A stretch of DNA of 6,803 nucleotides from Deltaproteobacteria bacterium (GTDB lineage: Bacteria; Desulfobacterota; B13-G15): contig QMLA01000060.1 in the NCBI GenBank assembly GCA_003646585.1, positions 1 through 6,803 of the forward strand, given 5' to 3'. The notes under the pieces were generated by a model. That model did not search any database. It was given only the letters and a program-made list of their open reading frames with translations, and had not been told where the DNA came from. Position 1 is the stretch's first letter. Every line of letters starts with the position of its first letter. Positions 1 through 6,282 of this stretch are shown piece after piece. Made by a program: the position numbers and the translations under genes.

Positions 1-857
1 AGTTGACCGAGGCCATAGCCCTTGCCCACGATCTCGGCCACACCCCCTTTGGCCACGCGGGCGAGGATGCCCTGGACCGCCTCATGGGGCCCTGGGGGGG
101 GTTCGAGCACAATCTTCAGAGCCTCAGGGTTGTGGAGGTCCTTGAGGAACGCTATCCCAACTTTCCGGGACTGAACCTCACCTTTGAGACCCGCGAGGGT
201 TTGGCCAAACACTCAAGGCACGATCATCCCGAGCTTGAGGAATTCAACCCGGAGGAGGCCCCGACCCTTGAGGCCCAGCTCATCGAGGTGGCCGACGAAA
301 TAGCCTACAACAATCACGATATAGATGATGGCCTGAAATCGGGCCTTTTGAGCCTCGAAGAACTGGAGGAGCTCGAACTCTGGCGGGAGGTCTGGAGGGT
401 CGTCAATCGCAAATATCCTCATGGCGGCAGAAAACAGCTCATCTATTCGGCCATAAGCCACCTCATAAGCCTCCTGATGCACGATGTGGCCTCAGAGACC
501 AGTAGGCGCATACGGGAAAACGGCATAGAGACCTTGGAGGATGTGAGGCGCTTCGGCCATCCCCTTGTGGGGTACAGCAGCTCGGTGGCCGAGGAGAACA
601 GGCGGCTCATGGACTTCCTCTACCGGAGGCTCTACTGCCACTGGCGCGTGGAACGCATGAGGGCCAAGGCCGAACGGATGATAACCGAGCTCTTCAAGGC
701 CTACATCGACAATCCCAAACTGCTTCCCGAGAAGTACCAGAGGCGGATGCAGGAGGAACTGCCCCAAAGGGTGGTTTGCGATTATATAGCGGGGATGACG
801 GACCGCTTCGCTGTGGAGGAATACAAGAGGCTTTTTGATCCCGACTGGAGGGTTTAG
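1..857 (+). CDS. dgt: dGTPase-like HD-domain triphosphohydrolase, 3' part
   Basis: Family role: deoxyguanosinetriphosphate triphosphohydrolase-like enzymes split dNTPs into deoxynucleoside and triphosphate, in the cytoplasm, and so affect dNTP pools. Seen here, numbering from the first full codon at position 3: an HD motif at residues 9-10 inside AHDLGHTPFGHAG, the later metal-binding Asp in EVADEIAYNNHD (D98), and the family's C-terminal signature DYIAGMTDRFA (260-270), followed by the stop TAG at 855-857. The first His of the H..HD..D metal site must lie upstream, so the 5' end is missing. The TTG at position 3 is internal to the HD domain and is not a start; from usual family lengths I estimate 60-100 residues are lost. 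The next gene begins one base after the stop, and its ribosome-binding site lies inside this gene's last codons. Physiological substrate cannot be told from sequence; many members act on several dNTPs. Confidence 0.93.
   Translation, partial: LTEAIALAHDLGHTPFGHAGEDALDRLMGPWGGFEHNLQSLRVVEVLEERYPNFPGLNLTFETREGLAKHSRHDHPELEEFNPEEAPTLEAQLIEVADEIAYNNHDIDDGLKSGLLSLEELEELELWREVWRVVNRKYPHGGRKQLIYSAISHLISLLMHDVASETSRRIRENGIETLEDVRRFGHPLVGYSSSVAEENRRLMDFLYRRLYCHWRVERMRAKAERMITELFKAYIDNPKLLPEKYQRRMQEELPQRVVCDYIAGMTDRFAVEEYKRLFDPDWRV
847..852 (+). promoter_or_regulatory. Shine-Dalgarno site for the kinase-like/P-loop gene
   Basis: GGAGGG lies six bases before the GTG at 859, within the last codons of the dGTPase gene. 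It decides the start of the next gene: the longer in-frame reading from TTG at 835 would put this site inside the gene and has no comparable site of its own. Confidence 0.75.
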
Positions 858-858
858 G

Positions 859-2391
859 GTGAGACCCCCACTGGTTGAGGCGATGCTCGATCCGGGCTTT
901 TACCCCCACAGGCCCAAAGGGGTAAGGCTCATCGAGACCCATATCTCCTGGGTGTTCCTCACGGGACCTTATGCCTACAAGGTGAAAAAACCCGTGAACT
1001 TCGGCTTTCTGGACTTCACCACCCTCAAGCAGCGCATGCACTTCGCCCGAGAAGAGGTGAGGCTCAACCGCAGGCTCTCCCCCGATGTCTACCTCGGGGT
1101 CCTGGAGATAAGGAGGCGGGATGGCGAGTTCAGCCTCCAGGGGCCGGGTGAGGTGGTGGAGGTGGCAGTGTGGATGAGGGAACTCCGGGAGGAATGGAGG
1201 CTTGATCTGCTGCTGGAGTCGGGGAGGGTGGGGCAGGACCTTTGGGACCTCATCGCCGAAAGGATAGCCCGCTTCCATGGGGAGGCCGAGACCAGTCCCC
1301 ATGTTGCCTCTTTTGGCGAACCCGAAAAGGTCATGGTGAATGTGAAGGAGAACTTCGATCAAACTGAGCCCTTCAGGGACATGACCATTCCCAGGGGCTG
1401 GTTTGTGGACTTAAGGGATTACTCCTTGGGCTTTCTGGCCGAACGGAGGGACCTCTTCAAGAAGAGGATTCGGAGCGGTCGTATCCGTGAAGGGCATGGC
1501 GACCTTCACACCGAAAACATCTACTATGACGGGGAAAGGCTCTATGTGCTCGACTGCATCGAGTTCAACGAGAGGTTCAGGTTCCAGGACACAGCTTCCG
1601 ATGTCGCCTTCCTTTTGATGGACCTTGAGGCAAGGGGGTTTGAGCAAGGGGGGTGGCGTTTCCTCAACGGTTACCTGCAATACAGTGGAGATTTCGAACT
1701 CCTTCAGGTCCTCCGTTTCTATAAAATCTACAGGGCCTACGTGAGGGGGAAGATCGAAAGTTTCCAGATGGCCCAGAAGGGAAAGGCGGCCCAGGAGAAG
1801 GCAAGGAGGTATTTCGAGCTTGCCTGGCGTTATCTGGTCGAAGAAAGGCCCCGTTTCCTTCTGGCAAGCTGTGGGATCATGGGCAGTGGCAAGAGCACCC
1901 TTTGCATGGAGCTTGCCTCAAGGCTCGGGGCGGTCCTTATAAGGTCCGATTCGGTGAGGAAGCTCTCCTTGGGGATCCCCCCCTGGGAGCACCGTTACGA
2001 ACCCTTCGGGCAGGGCATTTACAGCCCCGAGGTCACCGATTCGGTTTACCGTAAGATGATCTCCCTTGCGGAGGAGGTCCTTGGGGCCGGATATCCGGTG
2101 ATCCTGGACGGCTCCTTCTCCAGGGCTTCCCACAGGAGGATGGTCTCAGAGCTCGCCCAGAGGTTGGGCATTCCCTATCTATTCCTTTACACCCAATGCC
2201 CGGTGGAGGTAATAAAGGAGAGGATAGGCAAAAGGAGGGATATCTCAGACGGGAGGGTCGAGATCCTCGAGGAGCATATCCGTTCCTTCGAGACCCCAAA
2301 GGAGCTTCCCCCTGAGAGGGTCCTTTCCGTCGATACCCGGGGACCCCTCTCGGTGGAGGTGATCCGGGAAGTGAAGGAAAGGGTTAGGTGA
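859..2391 (+). CDS. Aminoglycoside-phosphotransferase-like / P-loop ATP-binding fusion protein
   Basis: A 510-residue two-domain protein of the type annotated as bifunctional aminoglycoside phosphotransferase/ATP-binding protein (COG2187 joined to COG0645). Its substrate is unknown to me. The N-terminal kinase-like domain (about 15-330) has YAYKVKKPVNFGFLDF at 38-53, a catalytic-loop motif HGDLHTEN at 213-220 (D215, N220), and a DCIEF motif at 232-236 with a candidate metal-binding Asp (D232). The C-terminal domain (about 334-510) has a clean Walker A, GIMGSGKST at 339-347 (K345), then RSD at 362-364 and LDGSF at 416-420, as in small-molecule kinases of the Zeta-toxin/gluconate-kinase-like P-loop group. 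Both active sites look intact. GTG 859 is chosen for its well-placed GGAGGG; TTG 835 and ATG 883 are alternatives. It follows dgt by one base and overlaps the next gene by four. The family name does not imply antibiotic resistance. Confidence 0.85.
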   Translation: MRPPLVEAMLDPGFYPHRPKGVRLIETHISWVFLTGPYAYKVKKPVNFGFLDFTTLKQRMHFAREEVRLNRRLSPDVYLGVLEIRRRDGEFSLQGPGEVVEVAVWMRELREEWRLDLLLESGRVGQDLWDLIAERIARFHGEAETSPHVASFGEPEKVMVNVKENFDQTEPFRDMTIPRGWFVDLRDYSLGFLAERRDLFKKRIRSGRIREGHGDLHTENIYYDGERLYVLDCIEFNERFRFQDTASDVAFLLMDLEARGFEQGGWRFLNGYLQYSGDFELLQVLRFYKIYRAYVRGKIESFQMAQKGKAAQEKARRYFELAWRYLVEERPRFLLASCGIMGSGKSTLCMELASRLGAVLIRSDSVRKLSLGIPPWEHRYEPFGQGIYSPEVTDSVYRKMISLAEEVLGAGYPVILDGSFSRASHRRMVSELAQRLGIPYLFLYTQCPVEVIKERIGKRRDISDGRVEILEEHIRSFETPKELPPERVLSVDTRGPLSVEVIREVKERVR

Positions 2392-3389
2392 AGGAGGGCA
2401 ATCGCCAGAAGGAGCTTTGGGCCTATGTGAGGCTTCTGGAGGAATTCCTCCAGGTCTGGCTCTATTTCAAGGACCTTTACCGCAAGTATCGCAGGAAGGA
2501 ATTGACCTTTGGAGATATCGCCGCTTTTGTGGGCGACAAGGACCCCTACCTGCCCATGTACCACCTGAAAGAGCTTTCCCACCGGCTCTTCCGGGATCCC
2601 GAAGGGGAGCCCCCTGAGGAGGGGAGGCTCATAGATCTGGCCATAGGCTCCATCTTCCATGAGGCCATGAAGCTGAGGGAAAACCTCTATCAGCTGGAGG
2701 TTTACAGGCCTTCTTATCAGAGGATCAGGACCGAGGAACTTTCCCCTTACCAGGAGAGGCTCCATCGGGAGTTCTCCAAGATCGGCAGGAGGGCCGAGAG
2801 GGCCCTAAGGGAAGGGATGGCCGAGGCCCGGAGGCTCTTTCAGAACACCCTGGAGCAGATAAGGGCCTTCATGGCCGCAAGGGGGAAGGGAAATCCCTTG
2901 CTCGTTCGCTTTCTGCTTAAGTCCGAGGGCCTCCTGCGCCGCGCCTACGGCAGGAGGGGCTTCGATAGCCTGATGGCGGAGATATTTCCGGGAGGGGTGG
3001 CCTCGGCCTTAAGGGAAGGGGCCTTAAGCCTTATGGAAGGGATGCATTTCGGGGAGGCCGAAAAACTCTGGGAACGTTACCTGCGATTCAACCCCGATGA
3101 TCTGGAGGCCCGTTTCCTGAGACTTTATTGCCGGGGCTACGATGCATATCTTCAGAACAGATATGGGGTGGCCTTGACGGCGTGGCGGAAGGCATTGAGG
3201 TTTGCCGAGGCCATGGGGGTCTCAAACGCCAAGGGGTACCTCGAGAGGATGGCGGAACTGACGGCCCGTATGGGAAGGGAATTGCAGGAGGAGGACAAGG
3301 AAGGTCAGGCCAGGGTTGCCTTCAGGCTTTCGGAGAGACTCAGGTTGAAAAGCATGCAAGGAGGGAAAGATGCCGATTTACGAGTTTGA
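2388..3389 (+). CDS. Hypothetical alpha-helical protein with C-terminal TPR-like repeats
   Basis: I do not recognise this 333-residue protein as a named family. It looks almost wholly helical, rich in Arg, Glu and Leu, with no signal peptide, membrane segment or obvious catalytic motif, so it is probably cytoplasmic. Residues about 205-237 (ALREGALSLMEGMHFGEAEKLWERYLRFNPDD region) read like a tetratricopeptide repeat ending in the usual NPDD turn. Residues about 240-273 (YDAYLQNRYGVALTAWRKAL) fit a second, looser one. Residues 120-165 are a charged helix that may form a coiled coil. TPRs usually bind other proteins, so a scaffold or adaptor role is plausible but inferred. The GTG start at 2388 overlaps the previous stop in GTGA, with AAGGA nine bases upstream, which points to translational coupling. 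The last 20 bases overlap the FmdB-type gene in another frame. Confidence 0.8.
   Translation: MKEGNRQKELWAYVRLLEEFLQVWLYFKDLYRKYRRKELTFGDIAAFVGDKDPYLPMYHLKELSHRLFRDPEGEPPEEGRLIDLAIGSIFHEAMKLRENLYQLEVYRPSYQRIRTEELSPYQERLHREFSKIGRRAERALREGMAEARRLFQNTLEQIRAFMAARGKGNPLLVRFLLKSEGLLRRAYGRRGFDSLMAEIFPGGVASALREGALSLMEGMHFGEAEKLWERYLRFNPDDLEARFLRLYCRGYDAYLQNRYGVALTAWRKALRFAEAMGVSNAKGYLERMAELTARMGRELQEEDKEGQARVAFRLSERLRLKSMQGGKDADLRV
2436..2453 (+). repeat. Perfect 18-bp palindrome inside the TPR-like gene
   Basis: The 18 bases starting CTGGAGG and ending CCTCCAG, centred on GAATTC, are identical to their reverse complement. They lie 48 bases into the gene and encode LEEFLQ. This could be an operator or RNA hairpin near the gene's 5' end, but reverse-symmetric codons may give it by chance. 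Confidence 0.6.
3358..3365 (+). promoter_or_regulatory. Strong Shine-Dalgarno site for the FmdB-type gene
   Basis: AAGGAGGG, a near-ideal match to the 16S rRNA tail, ends four bases before the ATG at 3370. It lies inside the 3' end of the TPR-like gene and allows independent or reinforced initiation of the small zinc-ribbon protein. Confidence 0.8.
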
Positions 3390-3594
3390 GTGTGAGAACT
3401 GTGGAGAGACCTTTGAGACCCTGTTGCTTTCGCGATCCAATGAGGTGAGCTGTCCCCACTGTGGGGGGAGGAACCTCAAGAGGGTGATGTCGATTTGTGC
3501 CTTCTCTGCAGGAGGAAGATTCCGCTCAACCGCTTCGAGTTCCGGCGGCTGTTCCGGCTGCAGTGCCACAAGTTGCGCAGGGTGTAAGCCCTAA
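3370..3594 (+). CDS. FmdB-family zinc-ribbon protein
   Basis: A 74-residue protein starting MPIYEFECENCG, the hallmark of the FmdB/CxxC_CxxC_SSSS putative regulatory zinc ribbons. The likely zinc ligands are C8, C11, C28 and C31 (CENC and CPHC). The family was named from a formamidase-regulator context; the true role of most members is unknown, with nucleic-acid or protein binding usually assumed. After the ribbon comes a low-complexity Ser/Gly stretch and a second cysteine group, C61, C64, C69 and C72, in GCSGCSATSCAGC. Such Cys-rich tails occur in other members, so this looks complete rather than frameshifted. The ATG has an excellent ribosome-binding site and overlaps the upstream gene by 20 bases. 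Its stop TAA shares bases with the stop of the opposing radical SAM gene. Confidence 0.9.
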   Translation: MPIYEFECENCGETFETLLLSRSNEVSCPHCGGRNLKRVMSICAFSAGGRFRSTASSSGGCSGCSATSCAGCKP

Positions 3595-4760
3595 AGAAAG
3601 GCCTCCTTCATCCTGAAGATAGCTCCCTCAACCCCTCCGGGGTATTCCCGTTCCAATTTCCGCTTCAATTCCTCCACCTGGTTGAAGCGCACCAGATCCT
3701 CCATGTCATCGAGCCTCTCGTAAACCCCGGCCCTCCTCCCCAGGCAGAAATTGAGCTTCTCGTCAGGGGAGAGGGAGAGGAAGCGGTCGATTATCCCCAG
3801 CAGTTTCGGCTTTTCTTCGGGTATCTTCCCCTCCAGTTCCCCCAGAAGGTTCAGGATGTGGTCGCTTACTAGGTAACTTTCGGCCTCAAGGGACTCCACA
3901 AAGAGCCTTATCTCCCTCACCACCTCCTCTTCGCTTTCGAGCTCAAACTCCCCTTCCCGAATCCTTTCCCACAGGGGCATCTGGGGCAGGACCATGAGGG
4001 TCCTCAAACGGATGAAGTGGGGGCTGATTTGGTTCAGGACCTCAGCGGTCTTCAGAGCGTGTTCCCTCCACCACCGCCTTCCTCCAAGCCCTGGCATGAC
4101 GTACTCGGAAAGCTCGATTCCGGCCTCCATGATCTTTCTGCCCGCCTCAATGTGCTGAGAAGCCGTAACCCCCTTTCTCATGTAATCGAGGAGGGGATCC
4201 CATCCGGTCTCAAGGCCCAGGTGCAGCCTCGTGAGGCCGGCTTCCCTCAGCAGTTTCAGGTCCTCGACGGTCTTGGTCCTCGCGATGGTTCGGGAACGGG
4301 CATAGCTGGTTATCCTTTCCACCTGGGGGAACCTTTCCTTCAGATGGGTGAGGATCTCGGCGAGGTCTTGGGCCTTAAGCACAAGGGAGTTGGCATCCTG
4401 CAGGAACACCGTCCTTCCCCCTAGGTGGAGCCAGAGGGCAATCATGCGGAAACACTCATTGTAAGGATGGCCGAACACATAATGGAGGACCTCCCTGGAG
4501 ATCTCCCCCCCTGCCCCGAGGCGCCAAGAAAGTTCCCTCAATTGCTGGGCTATCCGGTAAGCGTTGTCGATGTCCTCCTTTACCTCCTTTACGCTTCGGC
4601 GCTCAAACCGCCTGCCCTTGTAGATGTGACAAAAAAGGCACTTGTTCCACGGACAGTTGCGGGTGATCCGCAAAAGAAGGCTGTAAGCCTCACTTGGTGG
4701 CCTTATGGGACCTATCTCAAACCTTATGTCCTGCATCCCAAAACAGGATATGTCCTGCAT
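3591..4760 (-). CDS. Uncharacterised radical SAM protein with CX4CX2C cluster motif
   Basis: A 389-residue radical SAM enzyme; reaction unknown. The 4Fe-4S ligands are in RNCPWNKCLFCHIYKG: C36, C41 and C44, spaced CX4CX2C instead of the canonical CX3CX2C. Further family-like stretches are GGRTVFLQDANSL (114-126, beta-strand 2 region), LHLGLETGWDPLLDYMRKG (179-197) and LSEYVMPGLGG (217-227), resembling HemN/Elp3-like barrels. The C-terminal part (about 285-389) is helical and includes SDHILNLLGELEGKIPEEK. I see no B12-binding domain or SPASM-type Cys-rich tail. It is the last gene after ruvX and mltG, 19 bases beyond mltG. The start is uncertain because a 24-bp tandem repeat duplicates it: ATG at 4760 gives MQDISCFGMQDIRF, while the in-frame ATG at 4736 gives MQDIRF. 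Neither has a good Shine-Dalgarno site at normal spacing; AGGGGG over the mltG stop is about 16 bases upstream of 4760. Confidence 0.88.
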   Translation of the reverse strand: MQDISCFGMQDIRFEIGPIRPPSEAYSLLLRITRNCPWNKCLFCHIYKGRRFERRSVKEVKEDIDNAYRIAQQLRELSWRLGAGGEISREVLHYVFGHPYNECFRMIALWLHLGGRTVFLQDANSLVLKAQDLAEILTHLKERFPQVERITSYARSRTIARTKTVEDLKLLREAGLTRLHLGLETGWDPLLDYMRKGVTASQHIEAGRKIMEAGIELSEYVMPGLGGRRWWREHALKTAEVLNQISPHFIRLRTLMVLPQMPLWERIREGEFELESEEEVVREIRLFVESLEAESYLVSDHILNLLGELEGKIPEEKPKLLGIIDRFLSLSPDEKLNFCLGRRAGVYERLDDMEDLVRFNQVEELKRKLEREYPGGVEGAIFRMKEAFL

Positions 4761-4774
4761 CCCAAAACAGGATA
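4725..4774. repeat. Two-copy 24-bp tandem repeat with internal dyad, over the radical SAM start
   Basis: Two identical 24-base units, 4725-4748 and 4749-4772, run head to tail, followed by the first two bases of a third. Each unit contains TCCTG, nine bases and CAGGA; with flanks the arms are ATGTCCTG and CAGGATAT, complementary except for one base around a 10-base loop. On the minus strand each unit carries one ATG flanked by about 12 bases each side, so the repeat duplicates the radical SAM start region in frame (eight codons). The dyad could be an operator or an mRNA hairpin over the start codon. Exact identity of the copies suggests a recent duplication or selection. Confidence 0.9.
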
Positions 4775-4779
4775 ACCCC

Positions 4780-5784
4780 CTATTTGGGGAGTTTCAATCT
4801 CTTTTGATAGATCCTCACCGCCCGGTTGTGTTCCTTGAGGGTTCTGGAAAAGTGGTGGGTACCGTCGTTTTTGGAGACGAAATAAAGGTAAGGGACATCG
4901 GCGGGATAAAGGGCAGCCCTGAGGGATTCCATCCCGGGATTGCATATGGGGGTGGGGGGGAGTCCCCGCAGAAGATAGGTGTTGTAAGGGGTAGGGGTCC
5001 GGAGGTGTTCCCTGCGTAGATCGCCCCGAAATTTCTCACCAAGGCCGTAGATCACGGTGGGATCGGCACAGAGGGGTATCCGCTTCTTCAGGCGGTTGTG
5101 GAATACCGCTGATATGAGGGGTTTCTCCCACGAGACGGACGTCTCCTTCTCGATGATGGAGGCCAGGGTGAGGACCTCGTAGTCGCTGAGCCCGAGCTCT
5201 TTGGCCCTAAGGGAGAAGGCCTCAGGCCAGTGGCGGCGGAAATTATCGACCATCACCCTTATGACCCTCTTCGGGTCCTCCGCGGGGGAGAAGAGGTAGG
5301 TATCGGGGAAGAGGAATCCCTCAAGGCTTGGGTAATGAAGGCCCAGGGATTGCAGAAAATGCCGATCCCCAGCTGCCTTAAGGAAGGCCTCCTTTGATTC
5401 GATCACCCCCTCCTGCTTCAGGATCTCGGCGATCTGGCTCACGGTTAAGCCCTCCGGTATCACCACCTTCAACAGGATTCCCTTTCCCTCCCTCAGGATC
5501 CTCAGGATCTCGAGGGGAGGCAGGGGCTCTTGGAAGCGGTAAATGCCGGCCCTTATCCTCCTGTCCGTTCCCGTCAGCCTCCCATAGAGGTAGAGGGGAA
5601 GAGAGGCTCCGATTAGTCCCCTCTCTTTGAGCAACAGCAGGACCTCCTTGAAACTCGCCCCCTTGGGTATGGTCACCTCCTGGGGAGTCCAGGATGGGGG
5701 AGGGGTGCTGAGTTCGGACCAGGAGAGGACCAAGAGCAGGAAGGCCCCTGCGGCCAGAAGGATGAAGGGTTTATCGGGACGCAT
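4780..5784 (-). CDS. mltG: Endolytic murein transglycosylase MltG
   Basis: MltG (YceG-like) is an inner-membrane lytic transglycosylase that cuts nascent peptidoglycan glycan strands in the periplasm and is thought to set strand length. This 334-residue protein begins with a short positive N-terminus and one membrane helix (about 7-22), followed by a Pro-rich linker and a LysM-like region (about 35-85, then about 104-125). Family motifs are EGFLFPDTY (155-163), LASIIEKET (207-215) with the presumed catalytic Glu at E212, YNTYLLRGLPPTPICNPG (267-284), and KNDGTHHFSRTLKEHN (305-320). All are intact and the length is normal. The ATG at 5784 overlaps the end of ruvX by 14 bases, with GGAG eight bases upstream, so the two are probably co-translated. 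The radical SAM gene follows 19 bases after its TAG stop. Confidence 0.96.
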   Translation of the reverse strand: MRPDKPFILLAAGAFLLLVLSWSELSTPPPSWTPQEVTIPKGASFKEVLLLLKERGLIGASLPLYLYGRLTGTDRRIRAGIYRFQEPLPPLEILRILREGKGILLKVVIPEGLTVSQIAEILKQEGVIESKEAFLKAAGDRHFLQSLGLHYPSLEGFLFPDTYLFSPAEDPKRVIRVMVDNFRRHWPEAFSLRAKELGLSDYEVLTLASIIEKETSVSWEKPLISAVFHNRLKKRIPLCADPTVIYGLGEKFRGDLRREHLRTPTPYNTYLLRGLPPTPICNPGMESLRAALYPADVPYLYFVSKNDGTHHFSRTLKEHNRAVRIYQKRLKLPK

Positions 5785-6196
5785 CGCCGTGTCTCCGCGC
5801 CTCCAGGTACCCTTGGAGGATGATGGCTGCCGCCAGTTTGTCCCTCACCCTCCTCCTCTTGCGGCGGCTCTGATCGGCCTGAAGCAGGATCCTTTCGGCC
5901 TGCTGGGTGCTGAACCTCTCGTCCCAGAGCCTCACGGGGAGGCCGAGGACCGCTTTGAGTTCCTCGGCAAAGGCCATCACCTTCTGGGCCTGGACCCCAA
6001 GGGAGCCGTCTGCCCGAAGGGGCAACCCTATGACCACCTCTTGGACGTCGTACCGAAGGGCTATTTCCCTGAGCCGCTTCAGGGTCTCTGACCCTTTCCT
6101 CTCTATGACCTCGAGCCCCTGAGCGATGATCCCCATCTGGTCGCTCAAGGCGACCCCTATGCGTTTCTCCCCCACATCCAAACCCATGATCCTCAT
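5771..6196 (-). CDS. ruvX: RuvX/YqgF family pre-16S rRNA nuclease / Holliday-junction resolvase
   Basis: A small RNase H-fold nuclease of 141 residues, the usual length. In different bacteria the family has been linked to 5'-end maturation of 16S rRNA and to Holliday-junction resolution; which applies here cannot be told. Seen: MRIMGLDVGEKRIGVALSD (1-19) with the first catalytic Asp D7, VVIGLPLRADGS (54-65), LWDERFST (90-97) with E93, and RVRDKLAAAIILQGYL (116-131) with D119. The acidic triad D7/E93/D119 is complete. A basic stretch, RRKRRR at 111-116, suits nucleic-acid binding. ATG 6196 is preferred over ATG 6187 because it keeps the usual MRI..GLD N-terminus; an in-frame TAA lies a few codons upstream. 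No clear Shine-Dalgarno site precedes it, and a TATAAT box ends only about 11 bases before the ATG. First gene of the minus-strand run with mltG. Confidence 0.95.
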   Translation of the reverse strand: MRIMGLDVGEKRIGVALSDQMGIIAQGLEVIERKGSETLKRLREIALRYDVQEVVIGLPLRADGSLGVQAQKVMAFAEELKAVLGLPVRLWDERFSTQQAERILLQADQSRRKRRRVRDKLAAAIILQGYLEARRHGDASR

Positions 6197-6207
6197 GGTC
6201 TTTAAGG

Positions 6208-6213
6208 ATTATA
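6208..6213 (-). promoter_or_regulatory. ruvX: Candidate -10 box for the ruvX-mltG-radical SAM run
   Basis: The minus strand reads TATAAT, a perfect sigma70 -10 match, in an AT-rich island in otherwise GC-rich DNA. The -35 position (about 6231-6236 on the minus strand, CGGGCC) does not match TTGACA and there is no TGn extension. A start site some 7 bases downstream would leave a leader of only about 5 bases, so ruvX mRNA could be nearly leaderless, in line with its missing Shine-Dalgarno site. Confidence 0.45.
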
Positions 6214-6215
6214 CT
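6210..6215 (+). promoter_or_regulatory. Candidate -10 box for the MBL-fold gene
   Basis: TATACT matches the -10 consensus at five of six bases and overlaps the minus-strand TATAAT box. The -35 region is poor. A start near 6222 would give a leader of about 60 bases. Weak on its own; supported mainly by the divergent gene layout. Confidence 0.3.
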
Positions 6216-6282
6216 AATCCATCTTCCTCAGGCCCGAGAAGGTTGCCTTCCCTTTACCGTTGATGATACCCTTAGGGCCACC

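Larger units (their letters stand above)
6197..6282. other. Divergent intergenic region between ruvX and the MBL-fold gene
   Basis: The only gap of note in the window, 86 bases. It holds the AT-rich centre with overlapping -10-like boxes for both directions. I see no tRNA, terminator or riboswitch-like structure. The frame of the MBL-fold gene stays open back through this region without an ATG; the start of that gene could therefore be further upstream with a non-ATG codon, though the family N-terminus argues against this. Confidence 0.6.

Noticed and set aside
94..101. Run of eight G in the dGTPase gene as a phase-variable tract
   Set aside because: The frame is intact, and G or C runs of six to eight occur at several sites here, as expected from GGG and CCC codon use; no sign of switching.
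3..857. dGTPase next to a kinase-like/ATPase and a TPR protein as an anti-phage system
   Set aside because: dNTP-depleting HD enzymes occur in defence, but the fusion protein and FmdB-type ribbon are widespread conserved genes, and no phage, recombinase or other defence gene is nearby. Housekeeping is simpler.
694..1362. A 222-codon open frame on the minus strand, and a 192-codon one at 2187-2765
   Set aside because: Both lie antisense to strongly supported genes, have Pro/His/Leu-rich products without family motifs, and follow from the GC-rich codon pattern of the opposite strand.
859..2391. Aminoglycoside resistance gene
   Set aside because: The fold resembles aminoglycoside phosphotransferases, but the fusion with a P-loop domain and the operon context point to metabolism; there is no resistance-gene signature or mobile context.
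5491..5508. Nine-base direct repeat in mltG
   Set aside because: It encodes ILRILR in a normal helix of the MltG family and is too short to stand out.
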